Assembly: GCA_029207755.1 (NCBI GenBank)
Contig: JARCOQ010000005.1
Location: 56,481,449 to 56,545,448, forward strand
DNA length: 64,000 nt
Origin: Chamaea fasciata
Taxonomy: Eukaryota; Chordata; Aves; Passeriformes; Sylviidae
Direction of reading: 5' to 3'
The number at the start of each line of letters is the position of its first letter. Position 1 is the stretch's first letter. Both the position numbers and the translations under genes were made by a program. Below, in pieces: positions 1 to 12,762 of this stretch. The notes beneath the pieces are model-generated. The model had not been told where the DNA came from. It saw only the letters and a list, made by a program, of their open reading frames with translations, and did not search any database.

Positions 1-1578
1 GACCCACTGGGGCTCCACATGCAGCCAACTCTTGGAGGCATGAAGAGTCTCTCTCTGGCATAACCCAAACTGTCTGCCATTACTTCTAATAGTAGAACAT
101 GGACTGTAGCTCAATTTCCATGAGGGTTCATAGACATTGAGTGCCCCTGGCACCAGTTAGGGATAAAAGGCTTTTCTTCTATGGCAAGCATATCATGACT
201 GTATTTTGCTCTCATTAAATTAGCATGGGAACAGAGGTGATACCAATGATATGCTACCAGGTGGTAGACAGATGAAAGGCCCTATTGCAAATATATTGAA
301 TCTCCCAAGCAATTTTACTTGCAGTAACTGTTTCTGTGCTCCACTCCTAGATCTTGAGGAGAAGTTGCCATTCACATTGGATAAGGATGTGTGTTTGTGA
401 AAGGTATTAATGGGGTTTTTTGGCTGAGAATTCAATTATCAAACTCGTGTTCAGTTAAAATATGAACTCAGGTTCCCAGAGGCCAATGTCCTGACTCTCA
501 GGGCCATGTCTTTTCTGTAAATAGCTGTTGATGAAAATTCTACACTAAAATCTGTCTTCGAAGAAATATAGTTCTCAACTTGTATTGAAACATTTAACTT
601 GTCAAGAAAATAGGTTGTATTGAATGAAAAATAGTTAATGGCTGTTTTTGGTGGCTGTTTTGTGCCATGAGAAATAAGTTCCTTTCTGCTTGTGATGTCT
701 CCTGAAAAACTACTAGAAATATGGAAACCCCCATGATGTTAATCCTGAAGATCTGAAAATGGCTGTACTGCTAAAGGAAAATGGTAAACTTTTAGGATTC
801 TCCATGTGGTTCAAAAAGCCCTTTGCCTATACAGCATTGGGTTTATTTAGTCTTTCTGAACAAAACATTGCTAAGATGAATTTTAGAACTACGCATTATG
901 GATTTGCATCAGTGCATATAGGACAGAATTTGCTCTGCTATTTCTCCCACCCTTCTGCTTTCACTAGGTTGCCAATTAGGGCTAATTATGAGTGGCTGAC
1001 TCACCACTCCATTAAGGCTCAGGTTTGTGCCACTGTAGCTGCCATTGGAATGAATCAGTCTGTGTGGCTGCATCAGCCTTGCCCTTTTCCTCCTGCCTCC
1101 TACCCAGCTCTTTTTTCTTCATTTTTAGATGCCACATGCCTTCCTTCACTCCTTCTACCTGAGTCACCTGCCACATTCAGCTCCCTACCCATGGTCTTCT
1201 CTGTTTGCCTTCTTTTTGCAGATCCCTTTTCCCCGTTAGTGCTGCCCACCACACTTTGCAGGAATTCAGCATTTTGCTTCTTCAACTGAGCTGCAGTTGT
1301 TTGTCATTATTTTTGCAAAGCTATCATAAGGATCATTTTTCAGGCTCTAGGAGAGAGCTGTGCAGGTGATAGGATGGAAATTAGCCAGCTTGGGTCAGTC
1401 CCTACTGAGCCCCCATCACAGGGCAAAACAGTGGGAAGCTGAAAACTTTTCTTATTTCACCCTGAGTCTTGCAGCATATTTTCAAAGAACCTTGCCTTTC
1501 ATAGCATCCTCTCATGTTTCCTTTTGATATTCTCACTTCCCACCTCATATTTTATTCTACCTTCATATCAAGGCTGTG

Positions 1579-1634
1579 TGTGGTGTCAGCTCATTCTGAG
1601 CTGTCATCACGGTAGCTGGAGAGCTGACACCACA
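1579..1634. repeat. Perfect 14-bp inverted repeat, 28-base spacer
   Basis: TGTGGTGTCAGCTC at 1579-1592 is the exact reverse complement of GAGCTGACACCACA at 1621-1634. The sequence is not low-complexity. The 28-base spacer itself contains GAGCTGTC, resembling part of the arm. It could form a stem-loop in RNA. No function can be assigned. Confidence 0.8.
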
Positions 1635-2411
1635 GGCCAGTATTTGCTGTTTTGATTGTGGATTTTGGGTCACACAGGGATGTTGACAGTGTTGGGTAGT
1701 AGGCCTGCTGCTATTCTGAGCTGTAGAACCTTAAGGAAGCTTCTCAGGTAGGATCAGGGTGTCTTCAGGATGGCAGAAGAAAGGGGCAGGACATACTGCC
1801 TCTCTGCCTTGGCTCTTCTGGAGTCTGGTTCTTAGGGGTTGCAAGATAACCATGCAAAGCAGAGCTGCTCATGGTTACTTTGCACATTCAAAACAGGGAA
1901 ACATTTTATTTCAGTTATGTAAACACAAGGCAAGAGGAGAGCACAGGAAGCAGCATGAAAGTGACTTTGTATCACTTACCTACCATCATAGAAAGCACTC
2001 AGTGTTATATTCTCATCCAGACACTCAAATTAGAGTGGAAATGGCATTCAGCCTCTAGTAACACAAATCCTGTTGTGACCCACTTCAACCGGACTACCCC
2101 ACGACTTGTTATTTGTCTTGGACAAAGTGTAATTCATAACATCAACCGCTTCTCAGCTACTGCAGTACAGGTCTTTTCAATCTCCTTCACAACTGCAAAC
2201 TATATTTTAATATAAAAAGAGTTGCTTGTGCACTTCTCCTTCCAATTTGCCATGTTGCACAAACACCCCCAGATGTTGAAAAACACATTATTTCTCTGTG
2301 ACAGCAGCGGCAACTGCCTACTGAGGAAAAAGTAATTTTAAGAGGGCATGTAATGTATTTTTAGGTGGGGAATTATGATCAGGCAGCTCTTTGCAAACAA
2401 GCAGCTGATGC

Positions 2412-3314
2412 TCAGCAAGACACACATGGTTTGTGGCACGTCTCTGGAGAACCTGTGGGCTGGAGTTTGCCACCCTGTACAGTAGTGTCACAGCTGGACT
2501 TCAGTGGTTTTGGGACACTCACTGAAAAGCCAGAAACAGAAGCAATATTCACTCCAGCACTGAGAAGTGGAGCACTGCAGTGCAAAGGGAGTCCCCAGGC
2601 CAGAGTCAGAAATGCAATGACTGCTATTCTTAACCACTTGAACTCAGCAAGATCCAAGGACCAGACTTCAAGAGAAATCCTTACATTGAAGGGTCTGATT
2701 CTCTTTTGTATCGGTCTGGCCTGAAAAAGAACCAGCTGTTTTGAGGTGTTTGCAGCTGAAATAGTCATGAGAAGAGCAGTGAAACCTTGTTCTTCTGATT
2801 GCACTGGTGTATCAATGCTGGCTGCATATTGAAAACTCCCTGATACTTCATTTAACGACAGTTCCAGGTATGGAAAACCACAGACTGCATTAGTTTCCAC
2901 TCTCAAAAGCAAACCTACTACAGAACTACCTTGGGTGCTTTGACCAAGCTTGTTGGTCTGTCCTGCCCAGTACCTGTTACTCAGGGATGAGCCAGTACTT
3001 GGGGCTGCACAGACCCAGGAAAACAGGAAGGTGCTTGGTGGATATCCCACCTCTGGGCAGGACTTCCCAGGCTGGAAGAGTGGCCTGGAGAGGACATAGT
3101 GAGTCTCGGGAAGGCGGTTAAGACTGGTGTCATCCAGCAGAGTGAACTTCTGTGCATAAACATTTCTTGGCTGCTCCACCAGCAGACCCATGTTCTGCAT
3201 GGAAAAGGAAGGTCCTCTACACTGACAGGGCAGTGGAGACCTTGTTCTGAGCTGTGTACGTAACAAATGGATGCTGAGCATGCACACAGATGTTTGGTCT
3301 GGAAGCAGGGCCAT
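2412..3314 (-). other. Long antisense open frame, probably not a gene
   Basis: A 300-codon frame runs without a stop from an ATG at 3314 down to a TGA at 2412, antisense to TMEM178B. It is the longest open frame in the window. The predicted product starts MALLPDQTSVCMLSIHL and ends in a Cys-containing tail. It is rich in Ser, Leu and Pro, has no domain I recognise, and has only one modestly hydrophobic stretch (WLRIAVIAFLTLAWGLPL). The start context has G at +4 but C at -3. No splice or promoter signal supports it. Its length is unlikely by chance but not impossible over six frames of 64 kb. Confidence 0.12.
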
Positions 3315-6300
3315 GTGCTTGAGTCATGATTACCCCTCCTGCCTGGATCTATCTAGAGCTAGACAGAGCTAACTCACATCTCTGCACTGTTGTCTGGTTT
3401 ATTCACAGACCACGTAGCCTACTTGCAGGTAAATAAAGGGGACCAGAAAGAGGAGGGGCTGGAACTCTTGCCCCAGTTGTATGGTGTGGTTAGGGCATTT
3501 CCATAGTGTTGGTTCCTTCTGTAAGCAGGGAACACAGGGTACCAGGGATCCTGACATTCATGCGTGAAGGTGAGGGAATTCCTATTCTTTGCAAAAAATT
3601 AATGACGGCATGTGTGGGCATAATATATGGCTATTCAGCAACTGAAAAATTGCTGATTTATAACTTACTCTCTTGCAGTTGTGTACAAGAATAATTTCAG
3701 TTTGCATTTTAGGCAGTTTACAAAGTGCAGAACCAGCCACTTATATACTGTCTTTTTCCCTAAGCAAGTCACCATAACTAACCAGATGATCATTTTGTGA
3801 TAAAAGGTATTTACATAACTGGAAAACCAAGGTAGCTGTAAATGTGTTGATGTTTTATGAGAGCTAGGACATGCTGGATCTTTTCAGTATTATCTAAAGA
3901 AAATCATGGATGTGGTCTTTGGAGTTTGATTCATCCTAATAAGATACAGCAGGATGACTTCAATGAGACTTTTGAGAGCAATTTCACAATCAGAGGCTTC
4001 AATCTCTGAAGACCTAAACTGAAATGATAAAAGCAGTTGTTTTAATGCCCCCACAGGGTGTGATGCTGTTATGCTAATTTGCACCACAATGCCAAAGACC
4101 CTGCTTTAATAGCAATAGTGTCTTCGTTAGACCAGTGGCTTAGTAGCTGCCTTTTAAGATGTACTGAAAGAATGAGGGATTTGGGAGCAAGTCAAGCAAA
4201 TTAGCTTGGTCAGCATATCCTTGAATGGTTACCACTTCTCTTTGCATTCACAACTGCCGAGGTGGGGAAACTTGGAGGAAGAGAAATAGTCAAAATGGAA
4301 AATTGAGTGCTCCTTACATCCTCTACAAACTCCTTTTGTCATCCTGTCAGTGACAGAAGACTGATTTATTCCCTCATCTGTTTAACTTCAGGCAATATAA
4401 TCATCACCGTAGTCAAGATGTGTCAATGCCATCTTTATTTTTCATCATTCGCAGCAAGGAGACCATTGTCACTGACACCAGCGTCTTTCTGTTTTTCTCC
4501 TGCTTCTCCCAACACACTCTGTTCAGAAGGCAGAACCTGGTGTCTGGGAGCCAGAGGAATTTGGGCTAGAGGTCACAGAGATTATTCCACTCTGCTTCTA
4601 GGAGCATTGAGTCCCAGTGGCAATCACAGCAGAGATTATGGTGACACTGGTGAAAAGAGAGGCATTTTCCACTTTGTTGAGACTGGCGTAGCTTTTGTGG
4701 AATCAAATGGGAACTCTAACAAAATGGCTTTTTAAATTTTCTTCCTTTGCACACTCCACAATACATGGGTAGATGTACCCAGTTTTTCCACTGCCCAACT
4801 ACTTCCATGGAGGATGGGCCAGCAAGTTTTGCAACCAAATAACTAGGATAAAGTTAAGTTGCTGGCCTGTAGGTATTTCCACCTCATGTTTTAGACACAA
4901 GGGACGTAATCAAAAGGGAAGGGCTATGGTTCATAGCCACCAAGTGCAGTTCAGAGCTATCTGGAGTAGCCAGGGTGATGATAAAGCCATAGACATAAGT
5001 GGAGAAGTTCATGGCAAGTTTCTCAGCTGTGCATGTGCTGTGCATGCCTCTGGAGCCTGGGTGTCCTTTAATATTCCCTTATTACATCATGAGCTAGTTT
5101 TTGGCCTCTTTGACATGTCTGGACCAGGTCTTTAAAACACAGAAAGGCATGGAGCACTACTGTGTAGATGTTGTTTATTTAAATTTTTGGAAGTGATTTC
5201 TTTTATTTCTGGTTTCAGTCTTTTTTTTAATGATCACTTGAAATATCCTGCACTGGTTGATTTCAGTTCCTTTGCAAATAGACTGATGCTAGCAAGACTG
5301 AAGTGCAAATTGCTCTGCGTAGCATTTCTGCTGGCACTTTGGGCAGTACAACCATCTACTGAATGGCATGGGCAGGGAGAGAGCCCATAAACTTTGGTGT
5401 TGGCATTGCCAACAAGTGTAAGCACACTGGCAGTGCAAAGGTTATAATGCTGATATCTGAGAGTCACTGGAAAAAGGCCTGAATCACATCTCTGCTGGCC
5501 AGGCAGGATTGCCTTGTGTGGAGGCAGACCCAGCCACATTCACACCTGTTTTGCCAGATGTTTGCATGGCTTGTTCTGCCCTGGAAGTTCTGCAGTCAGC
5601 CTAGGCTGTCTGCTGCCATGGTGAACCCCCCATGGACACAGCTCCCTGAAGTCTAAACTGTGTCTTGCTCAGTACAATCAATTTAAACTTGTTTCTTGAC
5701 CTGTTCCCTGTGAGCAAGCAGAACTGCTTATTGCTTGCCTTTCTACAGTTTCCTTTCATACATCTCAAGACTGCTGTACCTCTTTTCAGCTTCCTGGAGA
5801 CTAAACACCCTGAATTCCCCTCAAACTCTGACCCCCTTGGTTAGGTTTTTCAGATGTTTGACCACCACTGCTGCTTTCCTGAGTTACCGGTCTATGCACA
5901 TGGTGGACTTCTATCTCTAAGGCTGCTAGCACAGTGCTTTTTAACAGCATTATCTCATTTGAAATAAAAAGATGTGATGAAAGCAACAGCCTGACCCACA
6001 GCATCTGTCTGTTTCTGTTGAAGGCGTGAGGGTCATTACTGTCACTAAATGAATGTTGGTTTTCACCCAGATTGCATCTGTCCCTCCTTGCTCACTGTGT
6101 TAATCATCAGAACAGGAGATAAACAAGGTTTCAAGTGAATAAGCTTCTTGGATCTGTTCATATGGACACCTGGGAGATGATGATTTACCTTCTATATGAT
6201 ATTGAGAACTGGGATCTGTGAAAGACGAAATAACATGAACAACAAAAGGATGCATTTGTAATTGCACAGTTGCCTCTTCCTATATAAGTGCATATGGGAA

Positions 6301-9300
6301 TACTGAGCCAGGTGATCAGAAGTAAAGAAAGGAAATCTTAGTAGTAGGGCCATTAGGTATATAAAGCTGAGTGGTTTATAAAGGGTAGTGAAGGCTTCAA
6401 AACCAGAACCCAGAATAAAACAGTGGGGATTTGGACCTTAACTAGGCTGTTGGCTTTTTCCTTTGTCTCCTTGGCAAATGTTTCCTGTTATTTGAGGTTG
6501 TGACTCCATAGCTTAATGGAAACAGCAGTGTTAATAAAAGGTGCTCAGATGTTTCTTTGCAGAGAATAAGCCTTTGCTGGAATTTGTCTGAGTGTGACCT
6601 ATGGCTGGCTGTCCCTTGTCAGCCATATGGTACAGTTAGGAAGTGTTGTTATTTTGGAACTACCTTGGGAAAAGCTACATGAAAGCTACATGATTTAGGA
6701 CAAGAGAATAGTGTTAGGGTAAAAGCTGGAGTAGGAATTCACTTAGAATTCAGGCTGCTTTAACAAAATATTGCTTTCATAGAGAAGGGTGCTGTGCCAG
6801 GCTCTGTTCATGTGTGGAAGCAAGGGAGCAAGAGCTTGACTTATGGAGAGAAAGAAATAGAGGAGGAAAATGGGGGAATTGGCACTCAATGCCAGTTGTA
6901 TTTCTGCTGCAACCTTCTGTTTTGCACTCAGAGGATTTCACGGTAGACAGGAATGTGGTCCACACAACACACAATAGCCACTGGGGGGGGAAAAGAGAAG
7001 TTGAAAGAAAGACTGAAAAGAAGAAAGACTTGTCTCCCATTATGGAAAGTGGGAATGATAAACTTACCTTCTCAGAAGGAGATTCAGACTGTGAAACAGT
7101 TCATTTGCAGGACAGATTTTATTCCTTACATGCATGGATGATTTGTGCCCCCTCATTAACCTGCTCGGCATGTTCTAGTTGGCCATATGTGTAGTGTTGG
7201 GGATAACGGTCGCATCCCTGGAAGCTATAGGTTGTTTGGGAGCGGTATTCTGGCCTCATACATGAAGTTTTTTACAGATCAGGAAGGTTCTCCTTATCTG
7301 GTGTAAGTTCAGTGTTTTCTCTCATGGGTTCAGCTCTGGTTTGTGAGGAGGTGGGAGCTGTCAGCATCCAGTTCAAAAGGCACAATGGCAGTGAGCTCTG
7401 TCATAGTGCCCACATTGTTGCTCTGACAGGTTTGCTCACATTATCTGCTGGTCTGGGAGCAAACAGAAGCAGTTTAGAGGCAGAATCCCTTGGGTGAGCA
7501 CGGATGGATTCAATCTCATCAATTTTTATGTGTGGAAGTGCTAGCAGATCAATGCAGGGTACATGAGGCCAAGCTCATGGGAAGTCTGAAGGACCTCTGG
7601 TTTCCTGGACATGCACACCCATGTGTTATAGCTGTCTCCCCTGACCTTCACCTTCCAAGCAAAACTTTCACTCTCCTCCTGACAGATGCAAGGAAGGAGC
7701 ATCTAATTTTGTTTCTGTTTTCTTTATCTCTTTCAACCCTTCTCTTCCCCCAGGGTTAAAAGGAGAGCTGAAGACATCTAAGAGACGGCTACTGATTTGT
7801 GTAGGGTATTTTGTTCCTAAAATGTCTCTCTGTTTCCTGGCTTGATTACTTATTACTTAAGGGGGTGTTTTCCATTGCTTAACAGCTATGCCTTGAAGAG
7901 AGCTTACAGAAGCCTTACTCACTTTGTTTAACCTGGAAATAAATTTAAGTGATCCACCAAATTATTTTTGAAACAAAACAATATTTTAAAATAAAATGTT
8001 TACTAGCTCCTTTTCTCTGGTGTTTTCTTTGTCCTCTGCAGTTTATGAATTTTTGGTACCATCTCTTCTTTCCTGACTTTTTGTAGGCATGTGAGAGAGC
8101 CCCAATTCATAACACAACTACCCAGTGGTTTTGTTTTCATTTGAAGGCCTCTATAAAATTGCATGTTACAATATCTAGTGTTGCACTTGTGGAACTGCTT
8201 ATAAGCTACTTTATGGACCTTAACACTGTTCCGTTCCTCTTGTTCCCTTTAGATAGGTGTTGAAATTAAACTGCCTGAAAGGGTTCTTTATTTTTGAAGC
8301 TTTTTAGGGGAGACCGTATTTACTTTTTGCATTTGCCTAATTTTTGTTTTGCTCTTTCTTTTCCTTCACGTTTGGGTGGTGTAAACCATTTGCTCTATTC
8401 CTCCAGGTGTTCAGTTTTCAGTCTCATCCAGGGGGAAATGGAGCAGAGGGAGACAGCAGGATAAGTCAGGGGAGAATGTATGATTCTTGTTTTGTTTGTA
8501 CAGCAAGGTATTGTCTGTGAAAAGTCAGGGACTTAGCCTGGGAAGGTACTCACTGGGAATGATGTGCAAGCTCCTCACTGCATGAGACAGCTCCTATCAC
8601 CCTGTTCAGTGGTCACACACTACAAGCCAAACAAAAGCTCTCCGGGTCCCAGCTATGCTAGAGATGGCTCTGTAATGACTTTTTAAGGATGTGTAATGAA
8701 TTGGGAGTGAAATCTGCTTAACTCCTTAGCTCCTGGGAATGTCCCTAGTCCTGGTGTTGTCTGCTGTCTTTTGAGCTGGTTTGCATCATGTGGGTCTAGA
8801 AGTGTTGTTGTTGTTCTTGCTGCTGCTAGGGCTAGGAAATCATCCCTAGTTTATTGCAATCTGAACAGGAGGCAATACCTTCAAAATCCTCTAAAAATGT
8901 ACTCCTTTTTCTCTTCAGGTCCCTAATTAGGTATGAATGACTCCGGTGCTTTTTACTAGGTTTTTCTTTCCTCAAATATCTCTGCAGGGAGGCTTGCAGA
9001 TTTTTATTTAAAAATGGGAGGGGTTTTTTTCTGAATTCAGAGTTTAGATGAGCATGCTTGGATGTTGAAACACTGGGCTAAGAGTAAGACAGTGGGATTT
9101 TGCTCCAGACTTTGGTCATGTTTTGTTCTTAAATGCATCGTTTGCCCTTTTTACAGGCACAGCTCAACACTGCAGTATGTAACAGGAATTTAGCTGCATT
9201 GAATGCTCACTTATACTGTATCCGGGTTTAGTGCCACCTTGTAATTTTCTGATCTGCCAGCTAGGGATAAGAGTACTTGCCCATTAATGGAGAAATGCCT

Positions 9301-11285
9301 GGATTTACCAGCCCAAGAGAAGCCAGCCATGCAATAAGAGAATTTACTTAAGAAGCAAGACTTTTTTTCGCCCCTCAAGTGGAAACTTTTTCAATTACTT
9401 TCAGATTTCTGAATCATAAAACTTGGGTTTTGCCAGCTGCTGCCCAATTATATAGCTATGGACCTTTGCACATCATTTGACTTCTGAGAGTTAGGGCTTG
9501 ACATAAAATAGAGTAGAACAAGTAAAGTTGAGAGACTTAGGATAAAATCAAGAGAAGTGATAACCCTGATGTTATAGAGACAGGGCTTCATTTGTTAATG
9601 TTTGTAAAGTGTTTCTTGAGCCTTGTATGGCATGAGCTGTAGAAAGAAGTATTTCTGTGCCATGTGCATCACTGGATGATTCACCACATCTCTTCAAAGT
9701 GTGTGTGAAGTGAGAGCGTGGGACAGGGAAGGATTTCCCTCTCCATTCACTAATGATCCCTGAGCAGGTGCTTGTCTTCTAGGCTGCACACACACTGCTT
9801 TGTTGACAGAATAACTCTGTGTTCTGCTGTGTGTTTTTAATTCAGTAAATGCAAAAAGACATAAGATTTTTTAAAAAAAGGAGAATGGAAAGGAAAATAG
9901 GTCAGAAACGAGTAGTCTTTTTTTGGTGTTTTAAGTGTTATATTCATATTTGAATCCAAGACATGTAGCGGTGATTTTCAGCATTGTAGCTGTCCAGAGG
10001 TGCAGAATGTAACCTGGGACACATCTCCCCATCTTCCACTACCACCAGTGAGATTTACAGAATTAAAATGGAGTGTTCCCTGACCTGTAAGATCTGAATC
10101 TTCTTTTCCCTTTCAGTGATGCTATTTCCTGTAATGCTTAATGTGCAAAAACTTCCTGAGATGTTTTGCCCATTTCATGACTGAAGAATATGAACTCACA
10201 CCTCCTGTATGAATTTGATGGTTGTCAGGGGGAAGCCTGTCTGTTATTTGCTGAATAAAAGGATATGTGGAAGAGCAATGAGCAACAGGCTTCAAAAGAC
10301 TTTGGGTTAGGTCTTGCTTCTAGGCTGCCATTGCTGCAGTTCAGACACTTGTGGCCCTGCTAGTTTAAAATAGCCAGGTGGGTTCTTAGCACAGCATCTG
10401 CCTGGACATCAGTGTGAGCTGCAGAGCTCAGCCAAGACACTGAGTCAACATTTTTTAGTTAACCTGAATTGAACCACTGTAGGTAGCTGCTAGCATTACC
10501 CATTAGCTAAACCCACACAAATATAGATACACCAGACTGTTAAGGAAAGGACTTGGCCTGTGTTGATGTGCACAGGTGGCTTCTGATAATTCCTTATATG
10601 ACCATACATTGGAATGTGGTATCAGCAGAGAAGATAAATCTCTTTTCCTCCATTCTTTTAAATGAAGAGCTCCAGGCAGTTTCCCCTCCCCTCTAGTACT
10701 CTTCTCTGTTCATTTTCGTGCCAGGTCATTTCTTGCCAAAAATCCCATCTGCTCATCAGTGGCATTCCAGAGCAGGAGGTGCTCTGGGGACTTGATGCTG
10801 ATTAATAGCATCAGTCATGAGCCTGTGTATGAAAGGAGAAGGAGAGGGAGATGGTGCCTACCAGAGCTGAAGTAGCAAGAGCTTGGAGGTTCCTCTCTAA
10901 GGTGCAGTGATCACTGCATGTCCCTTTTCTAGATAATATATTTCACTATTGTTTCTTCAAATACAGTCTTCAGTCAAGCTTAAATGTTCATGTGGAAGCA
11001 AGGGAGCTTTTGCCTGGGTCAGTCAGTCTTCAGAATCAGAGCAACTTCTATGGAAATCAGTCTGTTATTTATTATGCTAATTTTCATCCCATTGTTCCTA
11101 AATATTTGCTTAAGTACACATGGTAGGAAAAGATCATGCAGATAGATGTACACTCACTTGTGTCCCATCTGGAGAATTTCTCTTGTCCTCCACCACTGAT
11201 TGCTTATCTTTTGCACTTCCTATGTATGTTTTAGGTAGACACCTTGTGTGTAGAGCATTTTGAGGTCTGTGTCTCACAATCAGAG

Positions 11286-11535
11286 TCATAGAATGGTTTG
11301 GGGTGGAGGGGACCTTAAAAATCAACTAGTTCTAGCATCTCTGCTGTGGGCAGGGACACCTTTCACTAGACCAGGTTGCTGAAGCCCCCATCCAACCTGG
11401 GCTTGAGCACTTCCAGGGATGAAGCATCCACAGCTTTTTTGGACAACATATTTCAGTGCCTCACTACCCTCACAGTAAAAAATTTCTTCCTGATAATCTA
11501 ATCTAAATATCTCCTCTTTTAGTTTAACCATAATA
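11286..11535 (-). mobile_element. CR1 LINE 3' fragment, minus strand
   Basis: The + strand begins TCATAGAATGGTTTGGGGTG, the complement of a CR1 3' end. It continues with blocks typical of the CR1 3' region: GGACCTTAAAAATCA, GGGCAGGGACACCTTTCACT, CATCCAACCTGGGCTTGA and AATTTCTTCCTGATAATCTA. The element is 5' truncated at about 250 bases, as usual for CR1. Its internal sequence belongs to a different subfamily from the four + strand copies in this window. The remnant encodes no intact protein. The inner edge is approximate. Confidence 0.93.
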
Positions 11536-12365
11536 ATGATATTGTGCAGTGGGCTCCGGGACTAGTGTCCTCTGTGATCCAGCTGTACAAAGGACACCTT
11601 GTGCACATACCTTTTTGATCTTCCTATTTAGCCATCCTATTTATCTTTTTCAGTTTTCTCTATAAAATAAATTATATTAGGTAATAGTTCTTACCTCTCC
11701 TTAATCATTCTATTGAAAAGCCCCAAATTACCTAATTTCCTGAGGGTGAAGTTCTCTAAAACTGAGAATAATAGCATTGTCACTCTGTTACCCTGTTTTC
11801 TACCTATGCCTTTTTTCCATCTCTGCTCCACTTTCTGTCGTCTTTTCCCTTTCTGTCTCCTCACATTCCTCCCCCTGATCTGAATGAGGGATGGGGAAGG
11901 GTCTTATTCAGCCATGTCAGTCCATGTGTGACAAGGGGCTTGAGAAGATGGCCCACCACCTGTAGTTTTTAGTGGATGGAAAGGTACAGTGAGAAATAGA
12001 GTGAAAGGGGTTTTTGGTCTCCTCAACCTCCCCACTGACCAGAGCTTTGAGGAACATCACCCTTCATCTTAAAATGGAGAGAGAAAAGGTAAAATGGGGG
12101 GGTGTAAATTTGGCACATAACACTAAATTCCATACACACAAACATTGGTTTGTCTCCTTTCACCCAGCAATGATCCAGTCCAAACACTATCTCTTTTTCC
12201 CTCTTCCCACTCATACTTTCTCATAGGTGGTGCCTGGTTTGTTTTTGGTTTTTTTTTCTGAAATCCATGTTTAATGGTGAAATTACTGCTATTGTTTGTA
12301 CTCACCATGTCCTCTGAAATATATATTAAGTTAAATGCAATATAAATTGGAATGGATGTATTTAA
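11536..12365. other. Unique sequence between two CR1 copies
   Basis: About 830 bases separate the minus-strand CR1 from the next + strand CR1. It includes a pyrimidine-rich stretch near 11810-11880 (CCTTTTTTCCATCTCTGC and onward). No exon, RNA gene or regulatory signal was recognised. Confidence 0.6.
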
Positions 12366-12762
12366 AGTTGTATTAGGAGCAGCTGAAGGAACTTGGATTG
12401 TTTAGCCTGGAGAAAAAGAGGCTCAGGGAAGACCTTATTGCTCTCTACAGCTGCCTGAAAAGGAGTGGTGAGAATTGGTCTGTTCTCCGAACTAATGAGG
12501 GATAGGACAAGAGGAAGTGGCCTCAGGTTGCTCCATGGGAGGTTTAGATTGGATATTAGGAAAAACTTCTTCACTCAGAGAGTTGTCACGCACTTGAACA
12601 GACTGTCCAGTGAAGTGGAGGAACCCTCGAGGTATTTAAAAGCCATGTAGATGTGGCACTTAGGGACATGATTAAGTGGTGGACTTGTCAGTGCTGGGTT
12701 AATGGTTGGTCTTGATGATCTCAGAGGTCTTTTCTGACTCAAACTATTCTTTGATTCTGTGT
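12366..12762 (+). mobile_element. CR1 LINE 3' fragment, plus strand
   Basis: Recognised by CR1 3' blocks in order: CTTGGATTGTTTAGCCTGGA, GACCTTATTGCTCTCTACAG, GGACAAGAGGAAGTGGCCTC, GGTTTAGATTGGATATTAGG, GTAGATGTGGCACTTAGGGA and the degenerate terminal repeat TTCTTTGATTCTGTG. It holds the last few codons of ORF2 and the 3' untranslated part, and is 5' truncated. Drift from the family pattern (for example CAGACTGTCCAG instead of CAGGCTGCCCAG) indicates an old copy. Confidence 0.94.

Larger units (their letters stand above)
1..11285. other. Unique intronic sequence, no gene recognised
   Basis: No interspersed repeat was recognised by eye. Open frames are short or of random composition. The longest are an antisense frame at 2412-3314 (its own entry) and a 176-codon + strand frame at 759-1289 that has no recognisable domain. 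A short TTG/CTG run lies at about 8804-8826. A 14-bp inverted repeat lies at 1579-1634. Confidence 0.6.

Noticed and set aside
759..1289. A 176-codon + strand open frame with a good start context (A at -3, G at +4)
   Set aside because: No domain or family resemblance, low-complexity Pro/Ser/Phe-rich end, and an overlapping open frame on the other strand. Best explained by chance in a local GC-richer, pyrimidine-rich stretch.
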